64,000 bases of DNA from Opitutaceae bacterium. Lineage in GTDB: Bacteria; Verrucomicrobiota; Verrucomicrobiia; Opitutales; Opitutaceae. The stretch spans positions 157,294 through 221,293 of the forward strand of contig JAWLBB010000006.1 of NCBI GenBank assembly GCA_041395105.1, read 5' to 3'. A program made the translations under genes and the position numbers. The notes beneath the pieces were generated by a model, which saw nothing but the letters and a program-made list of their open reading frames with translations, did no database searches and was not told where the DNA came from. Positions 42,644 to 50,689 of this stretch are shown piece after piece; the stretch's first letter is position 1; every line of letters starts with the position of its first letter.

Positions 42644-44137
42644 CTACGGAATCCTCACCGCGAAATAGCCGGTGCGGCCGCGGTCGTAGATGTAGAGCTT
42701 GTTGGCGCCGCGCCTGAGAGCCTGCTTGGCCTCCGTCAGATTGGTGACCACCCGATCGTTGATTTCAATCAGGACCATTCCTTCGCGGAGGTACTGGCCG
42801 AGCCCTGAATCTTCGGACACCGAAGTGACCGCAATTCCGTCAAGTTGGGCCGGAATCTTGTAGGCGTCGCGGATCTCCCGGGTCAGCGGGGCCACTTCCA
42901 CCCCGTCAAGCAGGATGCCGCCGCCCTGGAGGGTGGCCGCGGATTCAAGATCGGCCACCACGGCGGAAAGGGTGACGGGTTCTCCGTCGCGCAGGATTTC
43001 GAATTCGATGGATGTTCCCGGCAGGGTCTGCCCGAGCAGAAGACGGAACTCGTTGGCATTGGGCATGGTGCGTCCACCCGCCTTGATGACGATGTCCCCG
43101 TGGCGCAGGCCGGCCTTGTCGGCGGGACTGCCGGGTTCGACTCTCTCGATGAGGACGCCTTCGAGCGAGGTCAACCCGAAGGCCTCGGCCAGATCGGGTG
43201 AGAGGTCATTGAAGCTGATGCCGAGCATCCCGCGGCGGACCTCTCCGTTCGCGACCAGGTGGGTCATGATGGTGACGACCAGATTGCTCGGGATGGCAAA
43301 GCCGATCCCGATGCTGCCACCGGAGCGGGACAGGATCACCGAATTGACCCCGATGAGGCGACCTTCGGCGTCAATCAGTGCTCCGCCGGAATTGCCGGGG
43401 TTGATCGAGGCATCGGTCTGAATGAAACTCTCGAACCCTTCCTCACCATAGATGCCGATCTTGCGCCGGGTGGCCGAAACGATCCCCTGGGTCACGGTCA
43501 GTCCGACCCCGAGAGGGTTGCCGATGGCGAAAACAATGTCGCCCACCTCGATCGTTTCGCTGTCGGAGATGGAGACGGTTGGGAGATCGGTGGCCTCCAC
43601 CTTGAGAACGGCGATATCGGTGCGGGCATCCCGCCCCACGACCCGTGCCGGAAGTTCCCTCCCATCAGTGAGTTGCACGAGTATCTCGTCAGCCGGGTTT
43701 CCGCGTTCATCGTTGACCACATGATTGTTCGTGACGATGTAGCCGTCGGCGGTCACCACGACGCCCGAGCCGATTCCCTGGGGAACAAGGCGCTCCTCTA
43801 CGGTGGGGGCTTCATTCTGGGGCACCGGCAAGCCGAAAAAGCGCCGGAGCAACTGTTCCTGCGGGGAGAGATTGCTGCCGCCCCGAACAATGCGGACGAC
43901 GCGGGCGGTGTGCACGGAAATGACCGCCGGGGTGGCCCGTTTGAGGACGTCGGAGTAGCTGGAAACCCGCGGAGAATCCTTGCGCTCGATTGGCGCGTGG
44001 TCGATGGTCACCGCGAATTCGCCCGGCGGTTCGGGTGTCGCATCCTGGGCGCAGGCGACGGGTCCCGAGATAATGAACCAGACCGGGAGAAGGAGGCGGG
44101 TCAGTCGGCAATCGGTTTTTCGGTGGAGTGTTTTCAT
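42644..44137 (-). CDS. HtrA/DegP-type periplasmic serine protease
   Basis: The 497-residue protein has a signal peptide (RLLLPVWFIISGPVACAQ) and a trypsin-like domain with the full triad: H in VTNNHVVND, D in RTDIAVLKV and S in NPGNSGGALI. Two PDZ domains follow, the first around GMLGISFNDLSPDLAEAFG and the second near LREGMVLIEINDRVV. It degrades or holds misfolded envelope proteins. It is embedded on the opposite strand within the lipid gene cluster, convergent with FAD oxidoreductase 1 and divergent from FAD oxidoreductase 2 (120 bases apart). The ATG at 44137 directly precedes the signal peptide. Confidence 0.93.
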   Translation of the reverse strand: MKTLHRKTDCRLTRLLLPVWFIISGPVACAQDATPEPPGEFAVTIDHAPIERKDSPRVSSYSDVLKRATPAVISVHTARVVRIVRGGSNLSPQEQLLRRFFGLPVPQNEAPTVEERLVPQGIGSGVVVTADGYIVTNNHVVNDERGNPADEILVQLTDGRELPARVVGRDARTDIAVLKVEATDLPTVSISDSETIEVGDIVFAIGNPLGVGLTVTQGIVSATRRKIGIYGEEGFESFIQTDASINPGNSGGALIDAEGRLIGVNSVILSRSGGSIGIGFAIPSNLVVTIMTHLVANGEVRRGMLGISFNDLSPDLAEAFGLTSLEGVLIERVEPGSPADKAGLRHGDIVIKAGGRTMPNANEFRLLLGQTLPGTSIEFEILRDGEPVTLSAVVADLESAATLQGGGILLDGVEVAPLTREIRDAYKIPAQLDGIAVTSVSEDSGLGQYLREGMVLIEINDRVVTNLTEAKQALRRGANKLYIYDRGRTGYFAVRIP

Positions 44138-44257
44138 CTCTGGAGGCACAGGTTCTTTGGTCCGGCGGTCGACTGCAAGAGGGGAAGTGGGGGTGCAGGT
44201 GCCAAAGTGACCTTCTGCCCTTGTCATTTGTCGGGGGGCTCCTTTAGTTCACCCGAA

Positions 44258-45727
44258 ATGGCGAAAGACTGGCTCAAGGGTGTGCGGGATGACTACGACG
44301 TGATCGTCGTGGGCAGTGGACTGGCGGGCCTGACCTCGGCCAATTCCCTCGCCAAGTGCGGCCATTCGGTTCTCCTGCTCGAGCACCATTACCAGTTTGG
44401 CGGACTTGCGACCTGGTTCCGGCGGCCGGGCGGCCATATCTTCGACATCTCTCTCCATGGATTCCCGATCGGGATGATCAAGTCGTGCCGCAAATACTGG
44501 ACGCAGGAGATTGCCGATTCAATCGTCCAGCTCAAGGGCATCCGCTTCGTCAATCCCCAGTTTGAGATTGAGACGACCTTTGACCGTCAGGATTTCACCC
44601 GCCTGCTGATCGAACGCTTCGGGATTCCGGCAGAGACGGTCGAGGCCTTTTTCACCCATCTGCGTGGGATGAACTTCTATGATAATGATCCCCGGACAAC
44701 CCGGGATCTTTTCGAAGAGTTTTTCCCCGGTCGGGACGATGTGGTTCGCCTCCTGATGGAGCCGATCACCTACGCCAACGGGTCCACCCTGGACGATCCG
44801 GCCATCACCTACGGCATCGTCTTCTCCAATTTCATGAGCAAGGGGGTCTACACCTTCCGGGGCGGAACGGACGTCCTGATTACGAAGATGGTGGCCGAGT
44901 TGAAGAAAAACGGAGTCGACCTGCGCCGCTGCGCATTGGTCGAAAAGATCCTGGTCGGGACGGACGGGGAGGGAGTCCGCCGGGTCAATGGCGTGGTGGT
45001 CAATGGGCGCACGATCACCTGCCGTGCCGTGATGTCCAATTCCGGTCTCCGGGGTACCGTGCTCAACCTCGCTGGGCGCGAGAACTTCGATCCGGCCTAC
45101 GTCGAGTCCGTGGAGAAGGTCCGGCTCAACTCCAGTTCCTGCCAGGTCTACTTTGGCCTGAAACCCGGAGAGACCTTTGAACCGATCGGGGACCTGATTT
45201 TCACTTCGGATTCCGAGAAATTCTCAAGCGAGGAACTGGTGGATTTCCACACCCGCAGCCGAACCTTCTCGGTTTATTACCCCGACATCCGGCCCGGCAA
45301 GGGCCGCTTCACCATCGTGGCGTCGCTCAATGGCCGGTTCGAGGAATGGAATGCGCTCAGCCACCAGGAATACGAGAAGGCCAAGGCCCGCATGATCGAG
45401 GAGAGCCTGGTCTCCCTCGAGCGCTTCATTCCCGATATCCGTTCCAAGATCGACCATGTCGAAGCGGCCACCCCCCGGACGATTGAGCACTACACCCGCC
45501 ACCAGACCTCCTTCGGAACAAAGTTCGAGGGTCTTGCCTGCTCAATGGATCTGCCGAACCAGCTGCCCGGACTCTACCATGCCGGCTCCGTGGGCATCAT
45601 CATGTCGGGCTGGCTGGGATCGATGAATTACGGTGTGATCACCTCCAACAAGGTCGACAGCTATGTCACCGGACTCCGGGAGCGAAACCGGGACCGGGAG
45701 ACCACCAGTCTGTCGACCGTCCGGTAA
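44258..45727 (+). CDS. Phytoene-desaturase-like FAD oxidoreductase 2
   Basis: The 489-residue protein has the N-terminal FAD motif VIVVGSGLAGLTSANSLAKC and LLLEHHYQFGG. A membrane-facing central region and a closing FAD segment (LYHAGSVGIIMSGWLGSMNYG) follow. It belongs to the same CrtI-like superfamily as the 41121-42539 protein but is not a close copy. It starts a tight run: the dehydratase follows after 21 bases, then three genes with overlaps or gaps under 10 bases. A role in desaturation or isomerisation of the acyl chain made by this cluster is inferred. Confidence 0.85.
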   Translation: MAKDWLKGVRDDYDVIVVGSGLAGLTSANSLAKCGHSVLLLEHHYQFGGLATWFRRPGGHIFDISLHGFPIGMIKSCRKYWTQEIADSIVQLKGIRFVNPQFEIETTFDRQDFTRLLIERFGIPAETVEAFFTHLRGMNFYDNDPRTTRDLFEEFFPGRDDVVRLLMEPITYANGSTLDDPAITYGIVFSNFMSKGVYTFRGGTDVLITKMVAELKKNGVDLRRCALVEKILVGTDGEGVRRVNGVVVNGRTITCRAVMSNSGLRGTVLNLAGRENFDPAYVESVEKVRLNSSSCQVYFGLKPGETFEPIGDLIFTSDSEKFSSEELVDFHTRSRTFSVYYPDIRPGKGRFTIVASLNGRFEEWNALSHQEYEKAKARMIEESLVSLERFIPDIRSKIDHVEAATPRTIEHYTRHQTSFGTKFEGLACSMDLPNQLPGLYHAGSVGIIMSGWLGSMNYGVITSNKVDSYVTGLRERNRDRETTSLSTVR

Positions 45728-45748
45728 GGCCTTGGCCGCCGGCCCACC

Positions 45749-46237
45749 GTGCAAAACGCTGCAAACCCCATCCCGCTCGTGGAAGACGTCAGAAAGTACA
45801 TCCCTCACCGACCGCCTTTCCTCTTTGTCGACGAGATCGTCGAATCGACTCCGGAAAGCCTGACTGCGATCCGGCGGGTTCGGGCGGACGAAGCGTATTT
45901 CGAAGGCCACTACCCGGGAAATCCGATCATGCCCGGCGTGCTGATCGCGGAGTCGGTCTTCCAGGCCGCTGCCATCCACCTGGTGCGCACCCTCGATACG
46001 TCGATTGTCCCCGAGAACGCCGTCCCGGTCCTCGCCCGGATCACCGATGCGCGGTTCCGTCAGCTCATCCGCCCCGGGGATACGCTGACCATCAAGGTCC
46101 ACCTGAAGGAACGGATGAGCAAGTTCTTCTTCATGCACGGAGCGGTCACCTGTGAGGGCCGCCGGGTTCTCTCGATTGATTTCGGGGTGGCCATGGAGGC
46201 GGAATCGGGCCCGTCCGGAAATTCGTCCCCGGCATGA
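45749..46237 (+). CDS. FabZ-type 3-hydroxyacyl-ACP dehydratase
   Basis: The 162-residue hot-dog-fold protein has the FabZ motif YIPHRPPFLFVDEIV and the active-site stretch EGHYPGNPIMPGVLIAESVF with catalytic histidine and glutamate. ARFRQLIRPGDTLTIKV follows. It removes water from 3-hydroxyacyl-ACP to form the 2-enoyl intermediate. It starts with GTG at 45749 and overlaps the enoyl reductase gene by four bases. The position in the cluster suggests a pathway-specific dehydratase. Confidence 0.9.
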   Translation: MQNAANPIPLVEDVRKYIPHRPPFLFVDEIVESTPESLTAIRRVRADEAYFEGHYPGNPIMPGVLIAESVFQAAAIHLVRTLDTSIVPENAVPVLARITDARFRQLIRPGDTLTIKVHLKERMSKFFFMHGAVTCEGRRVLSIDFGVAMEAESGPSGNSSPA

Positions 46238-47079
46238 GTTTTCTCGGACTCGAGGGCCGGACCATCCTGGTCATGGGCGTGGCCAACCGCAAGAGCGTGG
46301 CCTGGCGGATCGCGGCCACCCTGGAGGAGGCGGGCGCACGGGTCATCCACAGCGTCCGCTCGCAGGCGCGGCGCGAATCGACCGCGAAACTGCTCGACGG
46401 CCGATCGGTTTACGTCTGCGACGTCGAGTTTCCCGACCAGATTGAAGCCTTGGCCCGGGAAGTGTCCCGTGACCATGAAAAGATCGACGGCATCGTTCAT
46501 TCGATCGCTTTCGCGAATTACGCCGAGGGCTTCAAGCCGTTTCACGAGACCAGGCGCGAGGACTATCTGCAGGCCACCGGCATCTCCTCTTTCTCCCTGG
46601 TCGAAGTCGCCCGGGCCTTCAAACCCCTTCTGTCCCGGAAGGCCTCGGTTGTGGCGATCGGCATCTCCTCGCTTTCCGTGACGGCGGAGAATTATGGATA
46701 CATGTCGCCGATCAAGGCATCGCTGGAAGGAGTCGTCCGTTATCTGGCGAAGTCGTTCAGCGCGGACAGCGAGGTCCGTTTCAACACGGTCAATCCCTCC
46801 CTGCTCAAGACGAGCGCCTCAGCGGGCATTCCCGGCTACCTGGAGAGTTATCTGTTTGCCGAGAAAATGACGCTGCGGAAACGTTCCCTTGAGACACAGG
46901 AGGTGGCCAACGTGGTTGCCTTTCTTCTGAGCGAACGGTCAAGCGGGCTCAATGGCACGGGAATTGTCGTCGATGCCGGGATGGGTCTGAATCCGTTTGA
47001 TCGCGAGATCGTGCAGCTGGCCATGCGACCGGAGGTCGACGCGGCCCGGGTGGCAGGCAATCGACCGCCGGAGTCATGA
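46234..47079 (+). CDS. FabI-type enoyl-ACP reductase (SDR)
   Basis: The 281-residue short-chain dehydrogenase has the FabI cofactor motif ILVMGVANRKSVAWRIA and the catalytic Y-x6-K in ENYGYMSPIKASLEG. IVVDAGMGLNPF is the typical C-terminal strand. FabI reduces 2-enoyl-ACP with NADH. The stretch HSIAFANYAEGFKPFHE replaces the usual HSIAFA...L-G pattern, close to the norm. It overlaps the dehydratase and KAS III genes by four bases each, which shows tight translational coupling. Confidence 0.9.
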   Translation: MSFLGLEGRTILVMGVANRKSVAWRIAATLEEAGARVIHSVRSQARRESTAKLLDGRSVYVCDVEFPDQIEALAREVSRDHEKIDGIVHSIAFANYAEGFKPFHETRREDYLQATGISSFSLVEVARAFKPLLSRKASVVAIGISSLSVTAENYGYMSPIKASLEGVVRYLAKSFSADSEVRFNTVNPSLLKTSASAGIPGYLESYLFAEKMTLRKRSLETQEVANVVAFLLSERSSGLNGTGIVVDAGMGLNPFDREIVQLAMRPEVDAARVAGNRPPES

Positions 47080-48104
47080 GATTCTCCAATCTGGTCATTG
47101 AATCGATCGCGGCGGCCGAGCCGCCGGAAGTGCTGACTTCGGATCAGATCGAGGAGAGGCTTCGACCCCTCTATGAACGATTGAAGCTGCCCTTCGGGAG
47201 GCTTGAACTGATGACCGGAATCCGGGAACGCCGATTCTGGCCGGCGGATCACCGCCCATCGGCCGCCAGTGCCGAAGCCGCCGAAAAAGCGCTGGCCCGT
47301 TCCCGGATCCCGAGGGAGAAGATCGAGGTGCTGGTTCATGCCGCGGTCTGCCGGGACATGCTCGAACCAGCCACAGCCGCTTTTGTTCATCGAGCCCTGG
47401 GGCTATCGCCGGAATGCCAGGTTTTCGACCTGTCCAATGCCTGCCTCGGATTTCTCAACGCCATTGTCCTGCTCGGATCGATGATTGAGAGCGGCCAGAT
47501 CCGCTGCGGAATGATCGTGGTGGGGGAGAACGGAAGGCCCCTGATCGAGCAGACGCTGGGCGAATTGCTCGCCAAGCCGCTCACCCGCAACGGAATCAAG
47601 CCCTATTTCGCCAATCTGACCATCGGATCCGCCGGCTGCGCCGCCATTCTCTGCCACCGGGACCTGGCGCCGGACGCTCCGCAGGTTGAAGGCGGGATCT
47701 GCCGGGCGGCCTCCGAGCACAGCGGCCTCTGCCTCGGCGATGCGGCCGGTCATGGGCTGGCCATGCAGACCGAATCGGAAGCTCTGCTCGAAGCGGGCGT
47801 GACTGCGGCCAGGCAGACCTGGGAAGCATTCAAGGCCGAGACGGGATGGACCGAATCGACCCCCGACCGGATCATCTGCCACCAGGTCGGCAGCGTGCAC
47901 CGCCGCCGCCTCTACGAGACGCTCGCTCTGGATCCGGATCGCGATTTTTCAACCTTCGAGGTCCTCGGCAATACCGGATCGGCGGCGCTTCCGGTCACCC
48001 TGAACAGGGCGGTCGAGGCCGGGGCGATCAAACCCGGCGACCGGGTGGCGCTTCTCGGGATCGGCAGCGGAATCAATTGCCTGATGCTCGCCATCAGGTG
48101 GTAG
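47076..48104 (+). CDS. KAS III-like condensing enzyme (FabH/OleA type)
   Basis: The 342-residue thiolase-fold protein has the nucleophile cysteine in VFDLSNACLGFLNAI, the histidine in IICHQVGSVHRRRL and the asparagine in LGNTGSAALPVTL, so the Cys-His-Asn triad is complete. SNACLGF and GIRERRFW resemble OleA proteins, which join two fatty acyl chains head to head, at least as much as FabH. The next gene encodes an OleB-like hydrolase, which strengthens that reading. Without an alignment the split between OleA and FabH cannot be settled. Confidence 0.82.
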   Translation: MRFSNLVIESIAAAEPPEVLTSDQIEERLRPLYERLKLPFGRLELMTGIRERRFWPADHRPSAASAEAAEKALARSRIPREKIEVLVHAAVCRDMLEPATAAFVHRALGLSPECQVFDLSNACLGFLNAIVLLGSMIESGQIRCGMIVVGENGRPLIEQTLGELLAKPLTRNGIKPYFANLTIGSAGCAAILCHRDLAPDAPQVEGGICRAASEHSGLCLGDAAGHGLAMQTESEALLEAGVTAARQTWEAFKAETGWTESTPDRIICHQVGSVHRRRLYETLALDPDRDFSTFEVLGNTGSAALPVTLNRAVEAGAIKPGDRVALLGIGSGINCLMLAIRW

Positions 48105-48109
48105 GACGG

Positions 48110-48988
48110 ATGGATACGACACTTCCTCCCGCCGTCCGCGCCCTCTATCCGTTCGCATCGAACTTCCACGAGGTGCGAGAAGGCCGGATCCACTACCTGG
48201 ACGAAGGGACGGGACCGGTCGTCGTCATGGTCCATGGCAATCCCACCTGGTCCTTCCTCTACCGGGACCTGATCCGCGAGCTGCGGACCGACCACCGCTG
48301 CATTGCCATCGACCACCTGGGCTGCGGTCTCTCCGACAAGCCCGCCACCGGAACCTACCGGTTGGAGGCGCACCTGGACAACCTGGCCGGACTGCTCGGA
48401 CACCTCGGGATCACCCGGTTCAGCCTGGTGGTTCACGACTGGGGAGGGCCGATCGGGCTCGGGGCCTGTGCCGCGATGGGCATCGTTCCCGAACGTAGTG
48501 TAATCATGAATACGGCGGCCTTCCGGAGTCGGCGGGTTCCCCTGCGGATCCGTCTCTGCCGCGCGCCCCTCTTCGGCGGATTCCTCGTCCGGTCCTGCAA
48601 CGGATTTGCCGGTCCGGCCGCCTTCATGGCGGTCAGGCGGCGGCGCCTTCCGCCGGACGTTCGGGCCGGCTTCCTCTTCCCGTATCAGAACTGGCACGAC
48701 AGAGTGGCGGTGAGCGCGTTTGTCGCCGACATCCCCGACCGGGAAGGCCATCCGAGTCACCCGGCCCTGGTCCGGATTGAGAAAAGCCTGATCCATCTTG
48801 ATCCCGACCGGGTCCTCCTCGCCTGGGGTGGAGCCGACTTCTGTTTCAACCGGGATTTCCTCGAGGAATGGCAGATCCGTCTGCCGGGCGTGAGGACGCG
48901 GCTGGTCGCGGATGCCGGGCACTATCTGCTGGAGGACGCCGGGGAGGAGGTCATTCCGGCCATCCGCAACTTCCTGACGGCCGGTTGA
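48110..48988 (+). CDS. Alpha/beta hydrolase of the haloalkane-dehalogenase/OleB type
   Basis: The 292-residue protein has the oxyanion loop VHGNPTWSFLYRDLIRE and a nucleophile elbow VVHDWGGPIG, where the nucleophile is aspartate instead of serine. The histidine is in ADAGHYLLEDAG. An aspartate nucleophile with HGNPTWS is the signature of haloalkane dehalogenases and of OleB, which decarboxylates beta-lactones to olefins. The gene starts six bases after the KAS III stop, so OleB-like work on a product of that enzyme is plausible. oleC and oleD, the middle steps, are not in the window. Confidence 0.82.
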   Translation: MDTTLPPAVRALYPFASNFHEVREGRIHYLDEGTGPVVVMVHGNPTWSFLYRDLIRELRTDHRCIAIDHLGCGLSDKPATGTYRLEAHLDNLAGLLGHLGITRFSLVVHDWGGPIGLGACAAMGIVPERSVIMNTAAFRSRRVPLRIRLCRAPLFGGFLVRSCNGFAGPAAFMAVRRRRLPPDVRAGFLFPYQNWHDRVAVSAFVADIPDREGHPSHPALVRIEKSLIHLDPDRVLLAWGGADFCFNRDFLEEWQIRLPGVRTRLVADAGHYLLEDAGEEVIPAIRNFLTAG

Positions 48989-49072
48989 GAGGGGATGGGC
49001 CCTGCCGCGGCCGAAGCGGCCGGGGCCCGACTTTCGAGACCTCCGGGGGGGCCGTGACAGAGGGTGCGCTTT

Positions 49073-50641
49073 TCAGAAGCCCTCGGACACGGGCATCCCG
49101 TTCCGTTTCGGCGGCTTGGTCTTCCGGCCGTAGAGTTCGCCCAATTCCTGCAGATAGACGGCGCTTTCAGCCTGCAATTGGCGCAGTTGATCCGCGTGAT
49201 AACGCCACGCCCAGTTTCCGGCGGGCTGGCCCGGGGTATTGAAGCGGGCATCGGACCCCAGGCTCAACAGATCCTGAAGGGGCAGGACGGCGAGGTTGCA
49301 GACGGACTGATAGGCCGTCCGGATGAAATCCCAGGCCACCTGGCTCCCGTCGATGCGGAGGTAACGGCGGACGTGGTCGCGGGCTTTGTCCGACGCGTGA
49401 TTGTACCACCCGTGCGTGGTATCATTGTCATGGGTGCCGGGATAGAGGACCATGTTGGACTTCAGATTGTGCGGGAGGTAGAAATTGTCGGCCTCGCCTC
49501 CGAAGGCGAACTGGAGAATGGCCATGCCCGGAAGACCGGTCTTTTCCCGCAACTCGATGACGGTCGGGGCCAGTTCGCCGAGGTCCTCGGCAATGATCCG
49601 GGAATGGGGAAAGTGCCGGTGGATGGATTCAAAGAAACCGATGCCCGGCCCCTCCAGCCATTCGCCTTTGATGGCATTGGTGGCGCCTTCAGGTATCGAC
49701 CAATAGGTGTCAAAACCGCGGAAATGATCGAGTCGGATCACGTCGAACAGGGCGAAGTTCGAGGCCAGGCGGGACCGCCACCACGCATAGTCATCAGCCT
49801 TCATCGCTTCCCAGTCATAGAGAGGATTTCCCCAGAGTTGGCCTTCGGCGGCGAAGTAATCCGGCGGGCATCCGGCCAGGGAAGTCAGGACCCGGCGCCT
49901 GGGATCGAGTCGGAAGAGATCGGGGTGGGCCCAGAGATCGGCGGAGTCCGGCGCCACGAAGATCGGCATGTCCCCGATGATTTCCACGCCCCGGCGATTG
50001 GCATGGGCGCGCAGGGCTTTCCACTGTCCAAAGAAGAGGTACTGATAGAACCGGTGGGATTCGATCTCCACCTCCCGGTCCTTGCGCAATCGCGACTTCA
50101 GTGCGCTCTTGAAGGTGGCACAGGACTTCGGCCATTGCAGGAAGGATTGCCCCTGAAAATGGTCTTTGAGGGCCTGGAAGAAGGCAAAGGGTTCCAGCCA
50201 CTCCTCGTGTTCGATCTTGAACTGCTCAAAGCTGCCGTAGGGAAGCGTGGAGACCCGTCCCCGCCGCCACGCTTCGAAGGCCTGGCGCAGGATGGGGCGC
50301 TTGATCTGATAGATGCCGCCGTAATCGACCGAGCCGGCGGGAAGGGTCCTGAGGGGCCCGAGTTCATCGTCGGAGAGAAGGCCGGCTTCGATCAATTCCG
50401 GCAGATCAATCAGATAGGGATTTCCGGCAAAGGCGGAAAATGACTGATAGGGCGAATCGCCGTAGCCCGTGGGGCCAAGGGGGCAGATCTGCCAGTAGCG
50501 GATCCTGGCTTCTTCGAGGAAGTCGAGAAAAACGCGGGCTTCCCGGCCCATTGTGCCGATTCCGTGGTCACCGGGAAAGGCGGTGGGGTGAAGGAGGACG
50601 CCGGTTGAGCGGGTCTTGAGCCAGTCAAAGAGTGGTTTCAT
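49073..50641 (-). CDS. malQ: 4-alpha-glucanotransferase
   Basis: The 522-residue GH77 enzyme has the family landmarks: STGVLLHPTAFPGDHGIG, WQICPLGPTGYGDSPYQ, GDMPIFVAPDSADLWAHP, the nucleophile region FDVIRLDHFRGFDTYW, the acid in IIAEDLGELAP, and LYPGTHDNDTTHGWY. It moves glucan segments between maltodextrins in glycogen or maltose metabolism. It is convergent with the lipid cluster; the 84 bases between show no clear terminator. The glycosyltransferase gene lies upstream on the same strand, 48 bases away. Confidence 0.95.
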   Translation of the reverse strand: MKPLFDWLKTRSTGVLLHPTAFPGDHGIGTMGREARVFLDFLEEARIRYWQICPLGPTGYGDSPYQSFSAFAGNPYLIDLPELIEAGLLSDDELGPLRTLPAGSVDYGGIYQIKRPILRQAFEAWRRGRVSTLPYGSFEQFKIEHEEWLEPFAFFQALKDHFQGQSFLQWPKSCATFKSALKSRLRKDREVEIESHRFYQYLFFGQWKALRAHANRRGVEIIGDMPIFVAPDSADLWAHPDLFRLDPRRRVLTSLAGCPPDYFAAEGQLWGNPLYDWEAMKADDYAWWRSRLASNFALFDVIRLDHFRGFDTYWSIPEGATNAIKGEWLEGPGIGFFESIHRHFPHSRIIAEDLGELAPTVIELREKTGLPGMAILQFAFGGEADNFYLPHNLKSNMVLYPGTHDNDTTHGWYNHASDKARDHVRRYLRIDGSQVAWDFIRTAYQSVCNLAVLPLQDLLSLGSDARFNTPGQPAGNWAWRYHADQLRQLQAESAVYLQELGELYGRKTKPPKRNGMPVSEGF

Positions 50642-50689
50642 GAATGAACGTGATGGAGTGGCCGCGCCAGAGCAGACCGGCCTGCGCCA

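Noticed and set aside
43259..44257. Long N-terminal extension of FAD oxidoreductase 2
   Set aside because: The frame is open antisense to the HtrA gene, but the protein sequence there is not FAD-related and the FAD motif starts just after the ATG at 44258.
48110..48988. Haloalkane dehalogenase as the main call
   Set aside because: The motifs fit, but the position six bases after an OleA-like KAS III in a lipid cluster makes an OleB-like role more likely.
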